Below, piece by piece: positions 45,101-53,249 of a stretch of 64,000 nucleotides of DNA. The notes under the pieces are model-generated. The model was not told the DNA's origin. It did not search any database and worked only from the letters and a program-made list of their open reading frames with translations. The stretch covers positions 62,001 to 126,000 of the forward strand of contig CAZZNE010000007.1 of the NCBI GenBank assembly GCA_964655525.1. Reading direction: 5' to 3'. Position numbers and translations under genes: made by a program. Source of the DNA: DLAJ01 sp964655525. Its GTDB lineage: Bacteria > Bacillota > Clostridia > Lachnospirales > Lachnospiraceae. The stretch's first letter is position 1, and each line of letters starts with the position of its first letter.

Positions 45101-45986
45101 GTTTTCCCTCCGCCTTTAACTTACGCATCGCCATGAGCGCCAAGTCCATCAGACAGATAAATTTATCGCTCCGTCCCGCATACAGCTCCTTCCGCGCATC
45201 GAGATAGCTCTGATAGGACGCTTCGATCGGTGCGCGGTACTTTCCGTCCGCGAAAGTAATATCCTTTAACTCCGTCGAGAACGTCGTATGCCGGCAGTGA
45301 TCGGACCAGTAGGTATCCAGCACGCGGATTTCCGTCATCGTCGGGTCGCGGTGCTCCTCCCCGTTAAAATAGCGCTGTATATGTAAAAAGTCCTCATAGG
45401 TCATCGCCAGCCCTAAGGAATCATACAGCGCGCGGAACTCCCCGTCCGCCATATGAATAAAGCCCTGAAGAACCGCCACGTCATCCGGTTCCGCATAATC
45501 CACACGCAGGGTGTCAGGCTTTTTTAAGCCCGTCTCCTTCGAATCCACAGGGTTGATGCAGTATGCCTTGATTTTTTCCATCTGCGCATCCGTCACATCG
45601 CCCTCGACAATGTAAGTAACAGCTGTTTTAATGATCGGCTCCTCATCCTCTTTTAAGAAACGGACGCACTGCAGAGCCGAATCGGCTCTCTGATCAAACT
45701 GTCCCGCCAGATATTCCACGCTGAACACATGCGCCCCTTCAGGCACTTCGATCGTCTCACGGTAAAGCATATCAACGGGTGGCTCGCAAAAAACGCATCT
45801 GCAAGCCTGCTCAAACACCTCATCGGATATATTCTCCACATCATAACGGATCAGCATACGCACCGCTTTCACGCCGTCCATACCAAGATAACCGCGGACG
45901 TCCTCCGTCAGCTCCTTTGCCGCCGCCGCATACGGCTGCTTCTTTTCCACATAAATACGCCTTACCTCACTCATGCCAAGTACCAT
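42198..45986 (-). CDS. purL: Phosphoribosylformylglycinamidine synthase, single-chain
   Basis: Fourth step of purine synthesis (FGAR to FGAM), using glutamine. The 1262-residue chain combines the PurS-like N-domain, the two AIR-synthase-like halves (HNHPTEIEPFGGAATC and KCNDFGAGGVSVAIGEL are visible) and a C-terminal PurQ-type glutaminase with its cysteine in LALGICNGFQ. Many Gram-positives use three separate chains (PurS, PurQ, PurL), so the fused type is notable but common in Lachnospiraceae. ATG 45986 is preferred over 46049 because AAGGAG lies just upstream. No other pur genes are near. Confidence 0.97.
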   Translation of the reverse strand: MVLGMSEVRRIYVEKKQPYAAAAKELTEDVRGYLGMDGVKAVRMLIRYDVENISDEVFEQACRCVFCEPPVDMLYRETIEVPEGAHVFSVEYLAGQFDQRADSALQCVRFLKEDEEPIIKTAVTYIVEGDVTDAQMEKIKAYCINPVDSKETGLKKPDTLRVDYAEPDDVAVLQGFIHMADGEFRALYDSLGLAMTYEDFLHIQRYFNGEEHRDPTMTEIRVLDTYWSDHCRHTTFSTELKDITFADGKYRAPIEASYQSYLDARKELYAGRSDKFICLMDLALMAMRKLKAEGKLEDMEKSDEINACSIVVPVEVDGKEEEWLVFFKNETHNHPTEIEPFGGAATCLGGAIRDPLSGRGYVYQAMRITGAADPTVPVEQTLQGKLSQKKLVRGAASGYSSYGNQIGLATGYVKEVYHPDYVAKRMEIGAVMGAAPRKHVIRENSEPDDVIILLGGRTGRDGCGGATGSSKVHTTQSLSTCGAEVQKGNAPTERKIQRLFRRPEVTRIIKKCNDFGAGGVSVAIGELADGLKVDLDKVPKKYAGLDGTELAISESQERMAVVVSPKDAEEFLSYAAEENLEAVKVAVVTKEPRLVLTWRGKEIVNIARAFLDTNGAHQETAVRVDIPDEAENYLNKTAIPDVEAALKNGDVRCAWLKTLRDLNVCSQKGLVEMFDSSIGAGSVYMPYGGKYQLTETQTMVAKLPTLTGKTDVVTMMSYGFDPYLSSWSPYHGAVYAVTQSLSKIVAAGGDYRKVRFTFQEYFRRMTKEPSRWSQPFAALLGAYDAQIGFSLPSIGGKDSMSGTFNEIDVPPTLVSFAVDVAHEKNIITPELKKAGNLLVKFTLEKDEYALPVYEKVMALYDAVAGMIEGGVIVSAYTLDAYGTAAALSKMAFGNGLGVRIADTVSAESLFANEMGGLIAEIPADRIGEVTIPHELVGEVTEHDFVCGDMVLSNEEALNEWKAKLERVFPTKAEKGTEAVNTGLYRADSIHICKQKVAKPTVFIPVFPGTNCEYDSGRAFERAGANVVTKVFRNLTAEDIRESVAEFEKAIAGAQIIMFPGGFSAGDEPDGSAKFFATAFRNAKLEEAVRKLLDERDGLALGICNGFQALIKLGLVPHGEIVGQNEDSPTLTFNTINRHISKMAYIKVVSNLSPWLAGAELGNTYVNPASHGEGRFVAPAEWVDKLFANGQVATQYADPDGNISMDEEWNINGSYRAIEGITSPDGRVLGKMAHSERRGESVAINIYGEQDLKIFESGVKYFM

Positions 45987-46023
45987 TGCTCCTTTCTGCC
46001 TGCGTTGGTTTTCTATATTTTGC

Positions 46024-46084
46024 TTAAAAAAGAGTTTGCCGAAAAGCAAACTCTTTTCTTTTGAAAGAACGCATAGCGTTCTTT
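46024..46084 (-). terminator. Double-hairpin terminator after the TetR gene
   Basis: Two perfect stems in a row: AAAGAACGC/GCGTTCTTT (46064-46084) and AAAAGAGTTTGC/GCAAACTCTTTT (46028-46057), the second followed by a T-run on the minus strand. It ends about 40 bp before purL. Confidence 0.75.
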
Positions 46085-46085
46085 T

Positions 46086-46670
46086 TTATTCTTCTTTTAC
46101 CAGCCCCTGCATGATGATCACCATTTCTTCATTGATCATCTCCTCGGTAATTCCCATGGAACAGGAGGCGATTTTCAATCCTTCAAGGATCAGCATGATA
46201 TTACGCGCCATCGCCTTAGGACTCGCACATACGAACTCTCCACTCTCCACACCCGTCTTGATCAACACCTCCAAGACTTTCACCGCGGTATCGAACTGCT
46301 GACGCAGCACGTTTTCTTTTTTCGGCACCTGATGGCAGAAAAAGAATTCATAAATCGCAACGGTCAGCGTATCCTTTTTTCGCAGCAATTCCTTCTTCTG
46401 CTCTTTGAGAAACAAGGTCAGAATATCGGCCGCCGTCGCGTCCTCATGAATCTCACGCGAAAAAATATCGTCCGCTTCCTCCGATTCTTTTTTCAGAACC
46501 GCCAAAAACAATTCCTGCGTGCTGTCAAAATAGAGATAGAGTCCGCCCCGGCTGATCTCACACGCATCCACGACATCCTTCATCGTAACTGCCTTGTAGC
46601 CTTTTTCAGCGAATACTTCTCTTGCCTTTTGCAGTATATATTCTTTCTTCTGTAAAGACTTTTCTCCCAA
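46086..46670 (-). CDS. TetR/AcrR family regulator
   Basis: A 194-residue repressor with a clear N-terminal helix-turn-helix (VFAEKGYKAVTMKDVVDA, then CEISRGGLYLYF). The ligand domain begins near residue 60 and cannot be assigned to a ligand. The start is TTG 46670, the only start that includes the whole HTH; there is no in-frame ATG upstream. It sits between a DUF6508-like gene and purL, with its own terminator. No obvious target is adjacent. Confidence 0.88.
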   Translation of the reverse strand: MGEKSLQKKEYILQKAREVFAEKGYKAVTMKDVVDACEISRGGLYLYFDSTQELFLAVLKKESEEADDIFSREIHEDATAADILTLFLKEQKKELLRKKDTLTVAIYEFFFCHQVPKKENVLRQQFDTAVKVLEVLIKTGVESGEFVCASPKAMARNIMLILEGLKIASCSMGITEEMINEEMVIIMQGLVKEE

Positions 46671-46730
46671 ATCGAATACCCATGCCTTTCTCTAACCTGC
46701 GGCTTCCATGCAGATAAGCCCGCTCACACA

Positions 46731-47180
46731 TTACGCGAGCGGCTTGTCCCAAAACTCGATCAGATCCTTGAGCTTCGTAAGAACTTCAAGGAAAATCCGG
46801 TTCTCAATTCCTTCTCTCCATACCTGTGCTCTCGTCATGCCGCCCAACACATATTTGGAAAGGATATCACACAGAGCGCCAAACTCTTTGATGCTTGCCG
46901 TTTTGATGAGGCTGAGCTCGTCCTTTGCCGTCTTAATATAATTTCTGGAATAGGTATACCTGTAATTTCGGTTCATGAGCTTCGTTGCCTGTGCTTCTTT
47001 GACAAACGACATTAATGTGCCGTCATATACCGGGAAAGAAAATGTGGACTGATCCGCGCGGTAACTCGACATCACATCGCTTCCGCTCTTTGTCTCAAGC
47101 CACGGAATGTAACGCGCAAGCTTTGCAACATCTTCCCGATATGCTTTAATGATCTCTTCCGTTCCTTTGATATCTTCCAT
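46731..47180 (-). CDS. DUF6508-like protein
   Basis: A 149-residue soluble protein of unknown function. The segments YRYTYSRNYIKTAKDELSLI and LCDILSKYVLGGMTRAQVW, followed by NRIFLEVLTKLKDL, are conserved in what I recall as DUF6508. Residues 25-60 contain the variable part. It lies 60 bp upstream of the TetR gene on the same strand and could be co-transcribed with it. Confidence 0.65.
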   Translation of the reverse strand: MEDIKGTEEIIKAYREDVAKLARYIPWLETKSGSDVMSSYRADQSTFSFPVYDGTLMSFVKEAQATKLMNRNYRYTYSRNYIKTAKDELSLIKTASIKEFGALCDILSKYVLGGMTRAQVWREGIENRIFLEVLTKLKDLIEFWDKPLA

Positions 47181-47233
47181 AATTCAACCGTTCCGTCTTA
47201 TTATCCAAATATTTTCAAACATTGCGTTCTTAT

Positions 47234-47352
47234 TTAACATGTCAGCAGGAAATCAAGCGCGAACGAAGTGAGCATTTGATTTCACCTGACATGTTAACGA
47301 GAAAATTACAAGCGCGAGGCGCGGCAGACGCGCAGCGGCTGAATTTTCGAGT
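47234..47352. repeat. Long imperfect inverted repeats after the OFA gene
   Basis: Outer stem TTAACATGTCAG / CTGACATGTTAA (47234-47245, 47286-47297) and inner stem GAAATCAA / TTGATTTC. It is followed by a GC-rich segment (47310-47345) flanked by AAAATT/AATTTT. It probably acts as terminator or 3' stabiliser of the OFA gene. Confidence 0.5.
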
Positions 47353-47432
47353 CCATTGTATCATAATTTTTCCATGACCGCAATAAGCAGGTCGCCCTGC
47401 CGTAACCGTTCCGCCTTTCGGCTCCGCCGTTA

Positions 47433-48755
47433 CTAGGCCTCTTTCTTTGCCGGGCGTACCATGAACAGACTGATGAGCAGCGCGATGAGATAAAGAACCA
47501 CGGTTGCATACAGCACGCACTGATAGCCTGTCGGATTGACCGTCAGAATCTCTGTTGTGCCGTCTGACAAAGCATGCTCGATTTCAACGGGCTTGCCGAA
47601 CGTATTCACGATCCATGTCGCCATCTGATTGCCGGTCAGTCCCGCAAACGCCCATGCAGAAAGCGTGATACCGTGGATGGCGCTGATGCTTCCCATACCA
47701 TAATGATCGGACAGCAAGGTCGGTACATTGGAAAAGCCGCCGCCGTAACCCGCGTTGACAACAAAGATCAATGCAAGCACCAAAATGATGAGCAGCATAT
47801 TTCCCTCTCCGTTCTTAATACCGCCCGTCACGATCGTCAGTCCGGTAAAGACGATGGAAAGCACAAAGATCAGCTTATATATCGTATTCCGGTCCTTCAT
47901 GCTGTCCGCCCACGCCGAAAAGCCGAGACGTCCACCCGCGTTAAAGACCGCCGACACAGTGGAGATAATACCTACAAAGCTTGCAAGTCCTAAGCATTTC
48001 ACGATCATCTTTTCCTGTGAGATCAACGCGAGACCACAGGTAATGTTAATGTAGAACATCAGCCAGATACCGATATAGTTCGCGATCGGTCTTGTCTTAA
48101 TCGTTGCAAGGATGCCCTGCCCCTTCTCTTTCTTCTGAGGCTCATGCCAGCCCGCCGGCTTTGCAAGCAGCAGATGTCCGACAAACATCATGACAAAATA
48201 TACGACCGCAAGGATCAGAAACATCTTCCAGATACCGCCGTCTCCCAGATTATCCAGCATTGCCTGCATGATCGGGCTTGCGATTGCCTTTGCCGCGCCG
48301 AAGCCCGCAACGGCAAGACCGGTTGCGAGTCCCTTTCTGTCCTGAAACCAGAGCATGAGCGTCTTCACAGGCGAGAGATAGCCGGTGCCGAGCCCGATAC
48401 CCATAATAAATCCGTAGCAGACATAAATGCCGACGAGCGCCAGTGCGCTTCCCTTATGTAACCCGCCGTAATAAATGAAAAATCCGGTTCCCGCCATGCC
48501 GAGCGCAAAGCAGATTGCCGCGATCAGCGACGATTTATGAATATCCTTCTCCACGACATTCCCTAAGAACGCAGCAGACATGCCAAGGAAAAAGATCGCG
48601 AAGCTGAACGCCCATTCGGTCGCTCCCTTGGAAAAACCGATGTATTTCGCGATTTCCTCGCTGAAAATAGACCAGCAGTAAACCGTACCGATACTGCAGT
48701 GCAGCAAAAGCGCCGGAATCGCGGCGCGTATCCATTTGTTCTGAACATTTTTCAT
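47433..48755 (-). CDS. OFA-family MFS transporter (oxalate/formate antiporter-like)
   Basis: A 440-residue transporter with 12 predicted helices. The N-terminus (HCSIGTVYCWSIF), the GLGTGYLSPVKTLMLWF loop and AVFNAGGRLGFSAWAD are characteristic of the OFA group, which exchanges small organic anions such as oxalate and formate. The substrate here is not known. Its promoter is strong. No oxalate- or formate-metabolism gene lies next to it, so a monocarboxylate role is equally possible. Confidence 0.9.
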   Translation of the reverse strand: MKNVQNKWIRAAIPALLLHCSIGTVYCWSIFSEEIAKYIGFSKGATEWAFSFAIFFLGMSAAFLGNVVEKDIHKSSLIAAICFALGMAGTGFFIYYGGLHKGSALALVGIYVCYGFIMGIGLGTGYLSPVKTLMLWFQDRKGLATGLAVAGFGAAKAIASPIMQAMLDNLGDGGIWKMFLILAVVYFVMMFVGHLLLAKPAGWHEPQKKEKGQGILATIKTRPIANYIGIWLMFYINITCGLALISQEKMIVKCLGLASFVGIISTVSAVFNAGGRLGFSAWADSMKDRNTIYKLIFVLSIVFTGLTIVTGGIKNGEGNMLLIILVLALIFVVNAGYGGGFSNVPTLLSDHYGMGSISAIHGITLSAWAFAGLTGNQMATWIVNTFGKPVEIEHALSDGTTEILTVNPTGYQCVLYATVVLYLIALLISLFMVRPAKKEA

Positions 48756-48823
48756 AGGTGACTCTCCCCCTCATTGATTTTCACATCGAAACATTGGTCA
48801 GCCTAAAAAAGACCGTCCTTGTC

Positions 48824-48852
48824 ATTTTACTCCTAATCGCGCTAAATTTCAA
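48824..48852 (-). promoter_or_regulatory. SigmaA promoter of the OFA transporter gene
   Basis: TTGAAA (48847-48852), 17-bp spacer, TAAAAT (48824-48829) on the minus strand, about 70 bp before the ATG. Confidence 0.7.
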
Positions 48853-49009
48853 GTTCCCATCACGCGAAACTTCTTTTGTTCTTTGAAGCATACCGCCCAT
48901 AACAGCATAAAACTTCACACTTTCTTATAAAAAAGAATGCAATTTTGCGGATTCTGCGGTATACTCTTTATTAAGACTTTATTTTTTTACGTGAAAGGCA
49001 GGGATCATA

Positions 49010-51277
49010 ATGGCAGTTGTAACATTTACGGCGGGAACGGTGATCTTAAACGAGGGCGCTCCCATCAACCAGATTTTGATTATTTCCTCGGGAAGCATTC
49101 ATGCAAGCAGTAAAAAAGGCGAGCTATTCCTTGAAAAAGGCGATGTCCCCGCAATTTTTGATCTTTACTGCGGCTATTCCTTCTATACCTACACCGCTGT
49201 GGACAACGTTTCCTGTCTGTCATATTCTTTGGAAAATCAGACCGTTTCCGACGTGATCAGGGGTTCCGCCGGACTCGGCGAGCTGTTTGCCGCTTCCATG
49301 TGCAGACAGTGCTGTAATATTTTCGATGATTTCATCATGCAGGAATATCAATGCGACAATTTCTATCATTATTTGAAAAACAGCTATCAGGAGTATATCT
49401 CCCTCTGTCATAAATACGAGGTGACGCCAAAGCAGCTCGGCGGCATTGATGAACTTGCCCCGTTCCATGCGCAGGAGGATCTTCCCGATTACCTTGCCGG
49501 CTATTATGAAGCGGCAAAGGGATTTGAGCCTGCCGTCAAAAAAGCATTGTTCCATGCCCGCCCCGATTTTACGGACGGATTCTTACAGAAAGCGGCGGAT
49601 GACGTTCACCGGGTATTTGAGCAGATTGCACTGCTCACCGCCTATCAGGCAGATTCCGCTTATCTCTTATTAAACACCGGGCAGATCGACCTGTTTGACC
49701 TCTACACCTCTCTCTGCGTTGAGGTGGCGCGCATGCAGGAGGATACGATGTCCTTAAACGCCGCCATCAGCAAGCTGATGATCCAGATGGAGAGCCAGCA
49801 TGCGATCGACAAGACATTATGCAAACAGCGTGCCGCGCAGTACCGCGAGGCGCTTGACGCTGCGGCCGCAGCTGCCGAGCAGCCCGATGACGGCAAAACG
49901 GATGCGCTTCTTGAGGAGCTTTCCGATTCCGCAAAATGCATCCTGCGTTACGCCGACTATGCGGAGGATTCTTCCAAGCGTTTCCTCGACGATCTCCACC
50001 GCTATATCAACACAAGCGACCGTTCCTCGCAGGACGACGATGTCCATGCCCTGCGCAAACGGCTGACGCTTGCGTTCTACGAAATCTATACCGCCGCGTT
50101 CCAGTTGAGCTTATCCGATAAGAACGTACCGCTTCCCGTGCGCATGTTCTTATTATTCGGTTACATGGACGAATCGCTTGCCGGAAAAGAAAACGCAAAG
50201 GAGCTCGCAAAGCTCGCCACGCAAAAATTAAGCGATCCTGCCCGTCAGGTCTATACGTTCTACGACTGGCTGAAAGAAATCTACGAAGGTCGAAAAGCGC
50301 CGAGCCGCAACGAGTTTGACAGCGATTATACGCAATATCTGCATGAGATGCGCTACTCTGGAAAAATCGACGCCGCAACAGAAAGCCGCATGGCGGAAGA
50401 CGGGGCGCAGAAGGTTCTCTTTGAGCTTCAGAACATGTTCCCGTCCGTCAACAAGGTTACCTGCGGCCGTGTAACAACGTTCTGTCCGATATTTTCAGAA
50501 CACAACTGCTTACGCTCGCCGGAGTCCATGCTCGTCACGGCAGATAAACTGCACAATGCGCTTGACAATGTGCGCAAGGTTGACTTTAAAGCATTTTACC
50601 GCGAGACGATCTTCACCATGGCTGAGGTGGGCATTAACCGCGAACTGATACAATGCGAGGTTCTGCCTGACATCATCCTGATGCCGAATATCGGTGTCAA
50701 ATCCATCCTCTGGCAGGAAATTGAGGGAAGGCGCAGAACCACGCCGAGCCGCATGATGTTCCCGCTGTTATGTCAGGAGGATATTCCGACGCTCATCACG
50801 AGAGTCACGGGCGAGTTTCGCTGGGAAATGTGCAAGCGCATGCAGGGCGCGCGCTGGAACGACGTTTCCGAGCTGTCGCTTACGAGCGAATATTTCGATT
50901 ATATTCAGTTCTACCGCAAAAATATCGAGCTTTCGCCCGATGCAAAGGAAAAGATCAAGCTTGCGCTTCAGCGTGCAAGAAACAATTATCGGGAAATGTT
51001 TGTCCGCGATTACATCCAGTGGGTAATGTACGAATCCACGGGGTCGCCCCGCTTAAACAAGATTGCTCGCCGCATCCTTCTGCGCTACTGTCCGTTCTCC
51101 GCGGAGATCCGTAGCAAGATTGGCGGAAACCCGCTTTTCAAGGATATGCTTGAGCGCTACCGCATCCTCAACACACAGGAACGCCGCCGTCTCGACAATG
51201 TGTTTGTCAAGATCCGCAACAGTGGCAGGCCGATTCCTGAGGAATTATTGGCACAACAGCGGTTTTTGGAAATGTAG
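49010..51277 (+). CDS. Large protein with cyclic-nucleotide-binding-like N-terminus, unknown function
   Basis: A 755-residue soluble protein. Residues 1-90 look like a CRP-type effector domain (GTVILNEGAPINQILIISSG, then GELFLEKGDVPAIFDLYCG), but there is no DNA-binding helix-turn-helix. The remaining 640 residues are mostly helical and match nothing I know. The most conserved-looking part is about 480-755 (CGRVTTFCPIFSEHNCLRS, then RFRWEMCKRMQGARWNDVS-like and YIQWVMYESTGSPRLNK segments). It is rich in Cys and Trp. No membrane helix or signal peptide. It stands alone on the plus strand, with terminator 51415-51460. Confidence 0.75.
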   Translation: MAVVTFTAGTVILNEGAPINQILIISSGSIHASSKKGELFLEKGDVPAIFDLYCGYSFYTYTAVDNVSCLSYSLENQTVSDVIRGSAGLGELFAASMCRQCCNIFDDFIMQEYQCDNFYHYLKNSYQEYISLCHKYEVTPKQLGGIDELAPFHAQEDLPDYLAGYYEAAKGFEPAVKKALFHARPDFTDGFLQKAADDVHRVFEQIALLTAYQADSAYLLLNTGQIDLFDLYTSLCVEVARMQEDTMSLNAAISKLMIQMESQHAIDKTLCKQRAAQYREALDAAAAAAEQPDDGKTDALLEELSDSAKCILRYADYAEDSSKRFLDDLHRYINTSDRSSQDDDVHALRKRLTLAFYEIYTAAFQLSLSDKNVPLPVRMFLLFGYMDESLAGKENAKELAKLATQKLSDPARQVYTFYDWLKEIYEGRKAPSRNEFDSDYTQYLHEMRYSGKIDAATESRMAEDGAQKVLFELQNMFPSVNKVTCGRVTTFCPIFSEHNCLRSPESMLVTADKLHNALDNVRKVDFKAFYRETIFTMAEVGINRELIQCEVLPDIILMPNIGVKSILWQEIEGRRRTTPSRMMFPLLCQEDIPTLITRVTGEFRWEMCKRMQGARWNDVSELSLTSEYFDYIQFYRKNIELSPDAKEKIKLALQRARNNYREMFVRDYIQWVMYESTGSPRLNKIARRILLRYCPFSAEIRSKIGGNPLFKDMLERYRILNTQERRRLDNVFVKIRNSGRPIPEELLAQQRFLEM

Positions 51278-51414
51278 TACTTTTGTGTGAGCTAATATAT
51301 TGATAATATATTGCAATATATTTATAGAAAAAAGCAGGAAAAACAGGTATCATTAGAGATGGTTCGGCGCAAGCTGAACCTGCTAATTAGCAATTCCGGA
51401 AGAATTCCCCTTTT
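51278..51414. other. Gap with hairpins after the large regulator-like gene
   Basis: An AT-rich stretch with a TATATTGCAATATA palindrome (51306-51319 region) and a hairpin with a GCAA tetraloop (GGTTCGGC / GCTGAACC) at about 51361-51381. No gene. Confidence 0.4.
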
Positions 51415-51460
51415 ACACAAGCAAAAGCCTCAGGTTCCCCCTGAGGTTTTTGTCTTGTGT
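51415..51460. terminator. Bidirectional terminator
   Basis: Core stem CCTCAGG/CCTGAGG with outer pairing ACACAAG..AAAA / TTTTT..CTTGTGT. T-run on the plus strand (51447-51451). Its right arm contains the -35 box of the next gene. Confidence 0.8.
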
Positions 51461-51483
51461 AACCATTGAAAATATAGTAGAAT
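51455..51483 (+). promoter_or_regulatory. SigmaA promoter of the HAD gene
   Basis: TTGTGT (51455-51460), 17-bp spacer, TAGAAT (51478-51483), about 40 bp before the ATG at 51522. Confidence 0.6.
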
Positions 51484-51521
51484 ATACAAAATATATTTAC
51501 CCACGCAGGAGGAAGCTTCTC

Positions 51522-52241
51522 ATGTATCGCAATGTTCTTTTTGATCTTTACGGCACACTGGTCGACATTCATACGGATGAGAAAAAGAGGTACCTTTGGC
51601 AGAAAATGTCCGACTTTTTCCGCGCCTACGGCGCCTATTATACACCTACGGCTTTGAGGCAGGCCTATCTGCATTATGTCACGCAGCTGGAGTCACAGCT
51701 TGAGGGACCCTATCCCGAAATTCAAATAGAGCTTGTTTTTTTGCAGCTTTACCTTGATAAAGGTATACATGCCGATCCTGCACTGATCCGGAGCACGGGA
51801 ACCGCGTTCCGCACCATTTCGCGCAGTCGTCTTGCGCTCTATCCTGATGTGTTAGATCTGTTAAACGGCTTAAAGGAACGTCATATCGGAATCTATCTGC
51901 TCTCCAATGCGCAGCATCTGTTCACGGAACCGGAAATGCAGATGACCGGTCTTCTGCCGTTTTTTGACGGGGTGTTCTACTCCTCCGACATCGGATGCAA
52001 AAAGCCGGATCCGACCTTTATGGAGCTGCTGCTGTCCACCTACGGACTGAATAAAAAAGAATGCGTCATGATCGGCAACGAGGCCGCAAGCGATGTCGCG
52101 GTTGCAGAGGCATGCGGCATGGACAGCATTTATCTGCACACCAATCTTTCCCCGCAGGGTGAAAACGCGCCTGCGGCGACATGGCAGCTCTCCGGCGACG
52201 CACACTTAGAGATTCTTTCCATCTTGGATCAGGCAAAATAG
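51522..52241 (+). CDS. HAD family hydrolase
   Basis: A 239-residue phosphatase-like protein of HAD subfamily IA. Motif I is VLFDLYGTLVDIH, motif II in YLLSNAQH, the lysine in CKKPDPTFME, and motif III/IV in VMIGNEAASDVAVAEA. The second aspartate of motif I is replaced by Tyr (DLYGT), as in some dehalogenase-like and YjjG-related members, so the substrate class is uncertain. Start 51522 has AGGAGG 9 nt upstream. A GTTGAAC inverted repeat follows 3 bp after the stop codon. Confidence 0.87.
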   Translation: MYRNVLFDLYGTLVDIHTDEKKRYLWQKMSDFFRAYGAYYTPTALRQAYLHYVTQLESQLEGPYPEIQIELVFLQLYLDKGIHADPALIRSTGTAFRTISRSRLALYPDVLDLLNGLKERHIGIYLLSNAQHLFTEPEMQMTGLLPFFDGVFYSSDIGCKKPDPTFMELLLSTYGLNKKECVMIGNEAASDVAVAEACGMDSIYLHTNLSPQGENAPAATWQLSGDAHLEILSILDQAK

Positions 52242-52244
52242 TGA

Positions 52245-52261
52245 GTTGAACAACGTTCAAC
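52245..52261. terminator. Short hairpin after the HAD gene
   Basis: GTTGAAC-AAC-GTTCAAC, a perfect 7-bp stem without a T-run. A GGGGT/ACCCC stem and TTTTATTTTT lie at about 52289-52316 and could help termination of convergent transcripts. Confidence 0.4.
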
Positions 52262-52287
52262 CCATATGCACACAGAGGTGTCCGCTT

Positions 52288-53217
52288 TTATGGGGTACAC
52301 CCCTGTTTTATTTTTAACTTGATCCGAAACATGCCCTCCGCGCATTCCGCGTCTGTTTCTATTCCAAGCCGCTTTGCCAGACATGCCACCACATAAAGTC
52401 CGAGCCCGCTGCCCTCGTTACTCCTTGCACTGTCTCTGTAAAACGGTTCAAATATCCGTTCCGTATCGGGTGCCTCCATGCCATCCAGATCATTCTCCAT
52501 CAGGATCACAAGGGTATCACCCTCACAAAATACTTTCACCCCCACATAGCTTTTTACATATTTGCGGACATTAGAAAACAGATTTTCCATCATCCGCATC
52601 AGATCATGTGCATCCGTCTCTACAAACACATCTGATTCCGGCAATTGAAAATCTGTCCGTAATCCCTGTTCCTCTATCCATCCATACTGCTGCAGGATAC
52701 ATTCCGACAGAAAATTTCCCACATTCAACACGGAAAACGCCGTCGCCTCCGTCTTCGCCTCCAAGGAAGACAGTTCGAAAAAATCGTCCGACAAGCTCTT
52801 GAGATAGGCGAGCTTTTCGATCGCTATATCCAGATATTCCTTTTCTTTTCCGTCTAAGTCCGCACTTTTTTCCAGCATCTGCAGATACCCCTTTGCAGCG
52901 GTGAGCGGCGTGCGAAAATCATGGGAAATACCGGCGATCACGTTTTTTAACTGTCTTTTGTCCCAATCATACTGCTTTTCCAGTTCCTTATGCCTATCCG
53001 TATACAGATTCAACACTTCTGCGAGTTCCACAATGTCCTCGCAGAAATAATCCACACACACGGGCTGATTCCAGTCCGCATGAATCCGTTTCATGACCGC
53101 CTTGGAAAAACTTCTGATCTGCCTTTTATATTGACAAATGCGCAGTGCCAGCAGAACTGCTGCCGCCGCAAGTATGACAACTGCTGCCGGCTTTCCGATG
53201 AACATGTCCCCAACCAT
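52288..53217 (-). CDS. Sensor histidine kinase
   Basis: A 309-residue kinase with one N-terminal membrane helix (about 9-26), a short linker and no external sensor domain. HisKA has the phospho-acceptor H99 in AGISHDFRTPL. HATPase_c follows with its N-box around MMENLFSNVRKY and G-box GSGLGLYVV. Such short kinases are typically partnered with an ABC transporter that does the sensing. Here it is the last gene of ABC-permease-kinase, downstream of its response regulator. Confidence 0.93.
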   Translation of the reverse strand: MVGDMFIGKPAAVVILAAAAVLLALRICQYKRQIRSFSKAVMKRIHADWNQPVCVDYFCEDIVELAEVLNLYTDRHKELEKQYDWDKRQLKNVIAGISHDFRTPLTAAKGYLQMLEKSADLDGKEKEYLDIAIEKLAYLKSLSDDFFELSSLEAKTEATAFSVLNVGNFLSECILQQYGWIEEQGLRTDFQLPESDVFVETDAHDLMRMMENLFSNVRKYVKSYVGVKVFCEGDTLVILMENDLDGMEAPDTERIFEPFYRDSARSNEGSGLGLYVVACLAKRLGIETDAECAEGMFRIKLKIKQGCTP

Positions 53218-53249
53218 ATTTTCTGTCCTTACCCTTTATATAGATCGGA

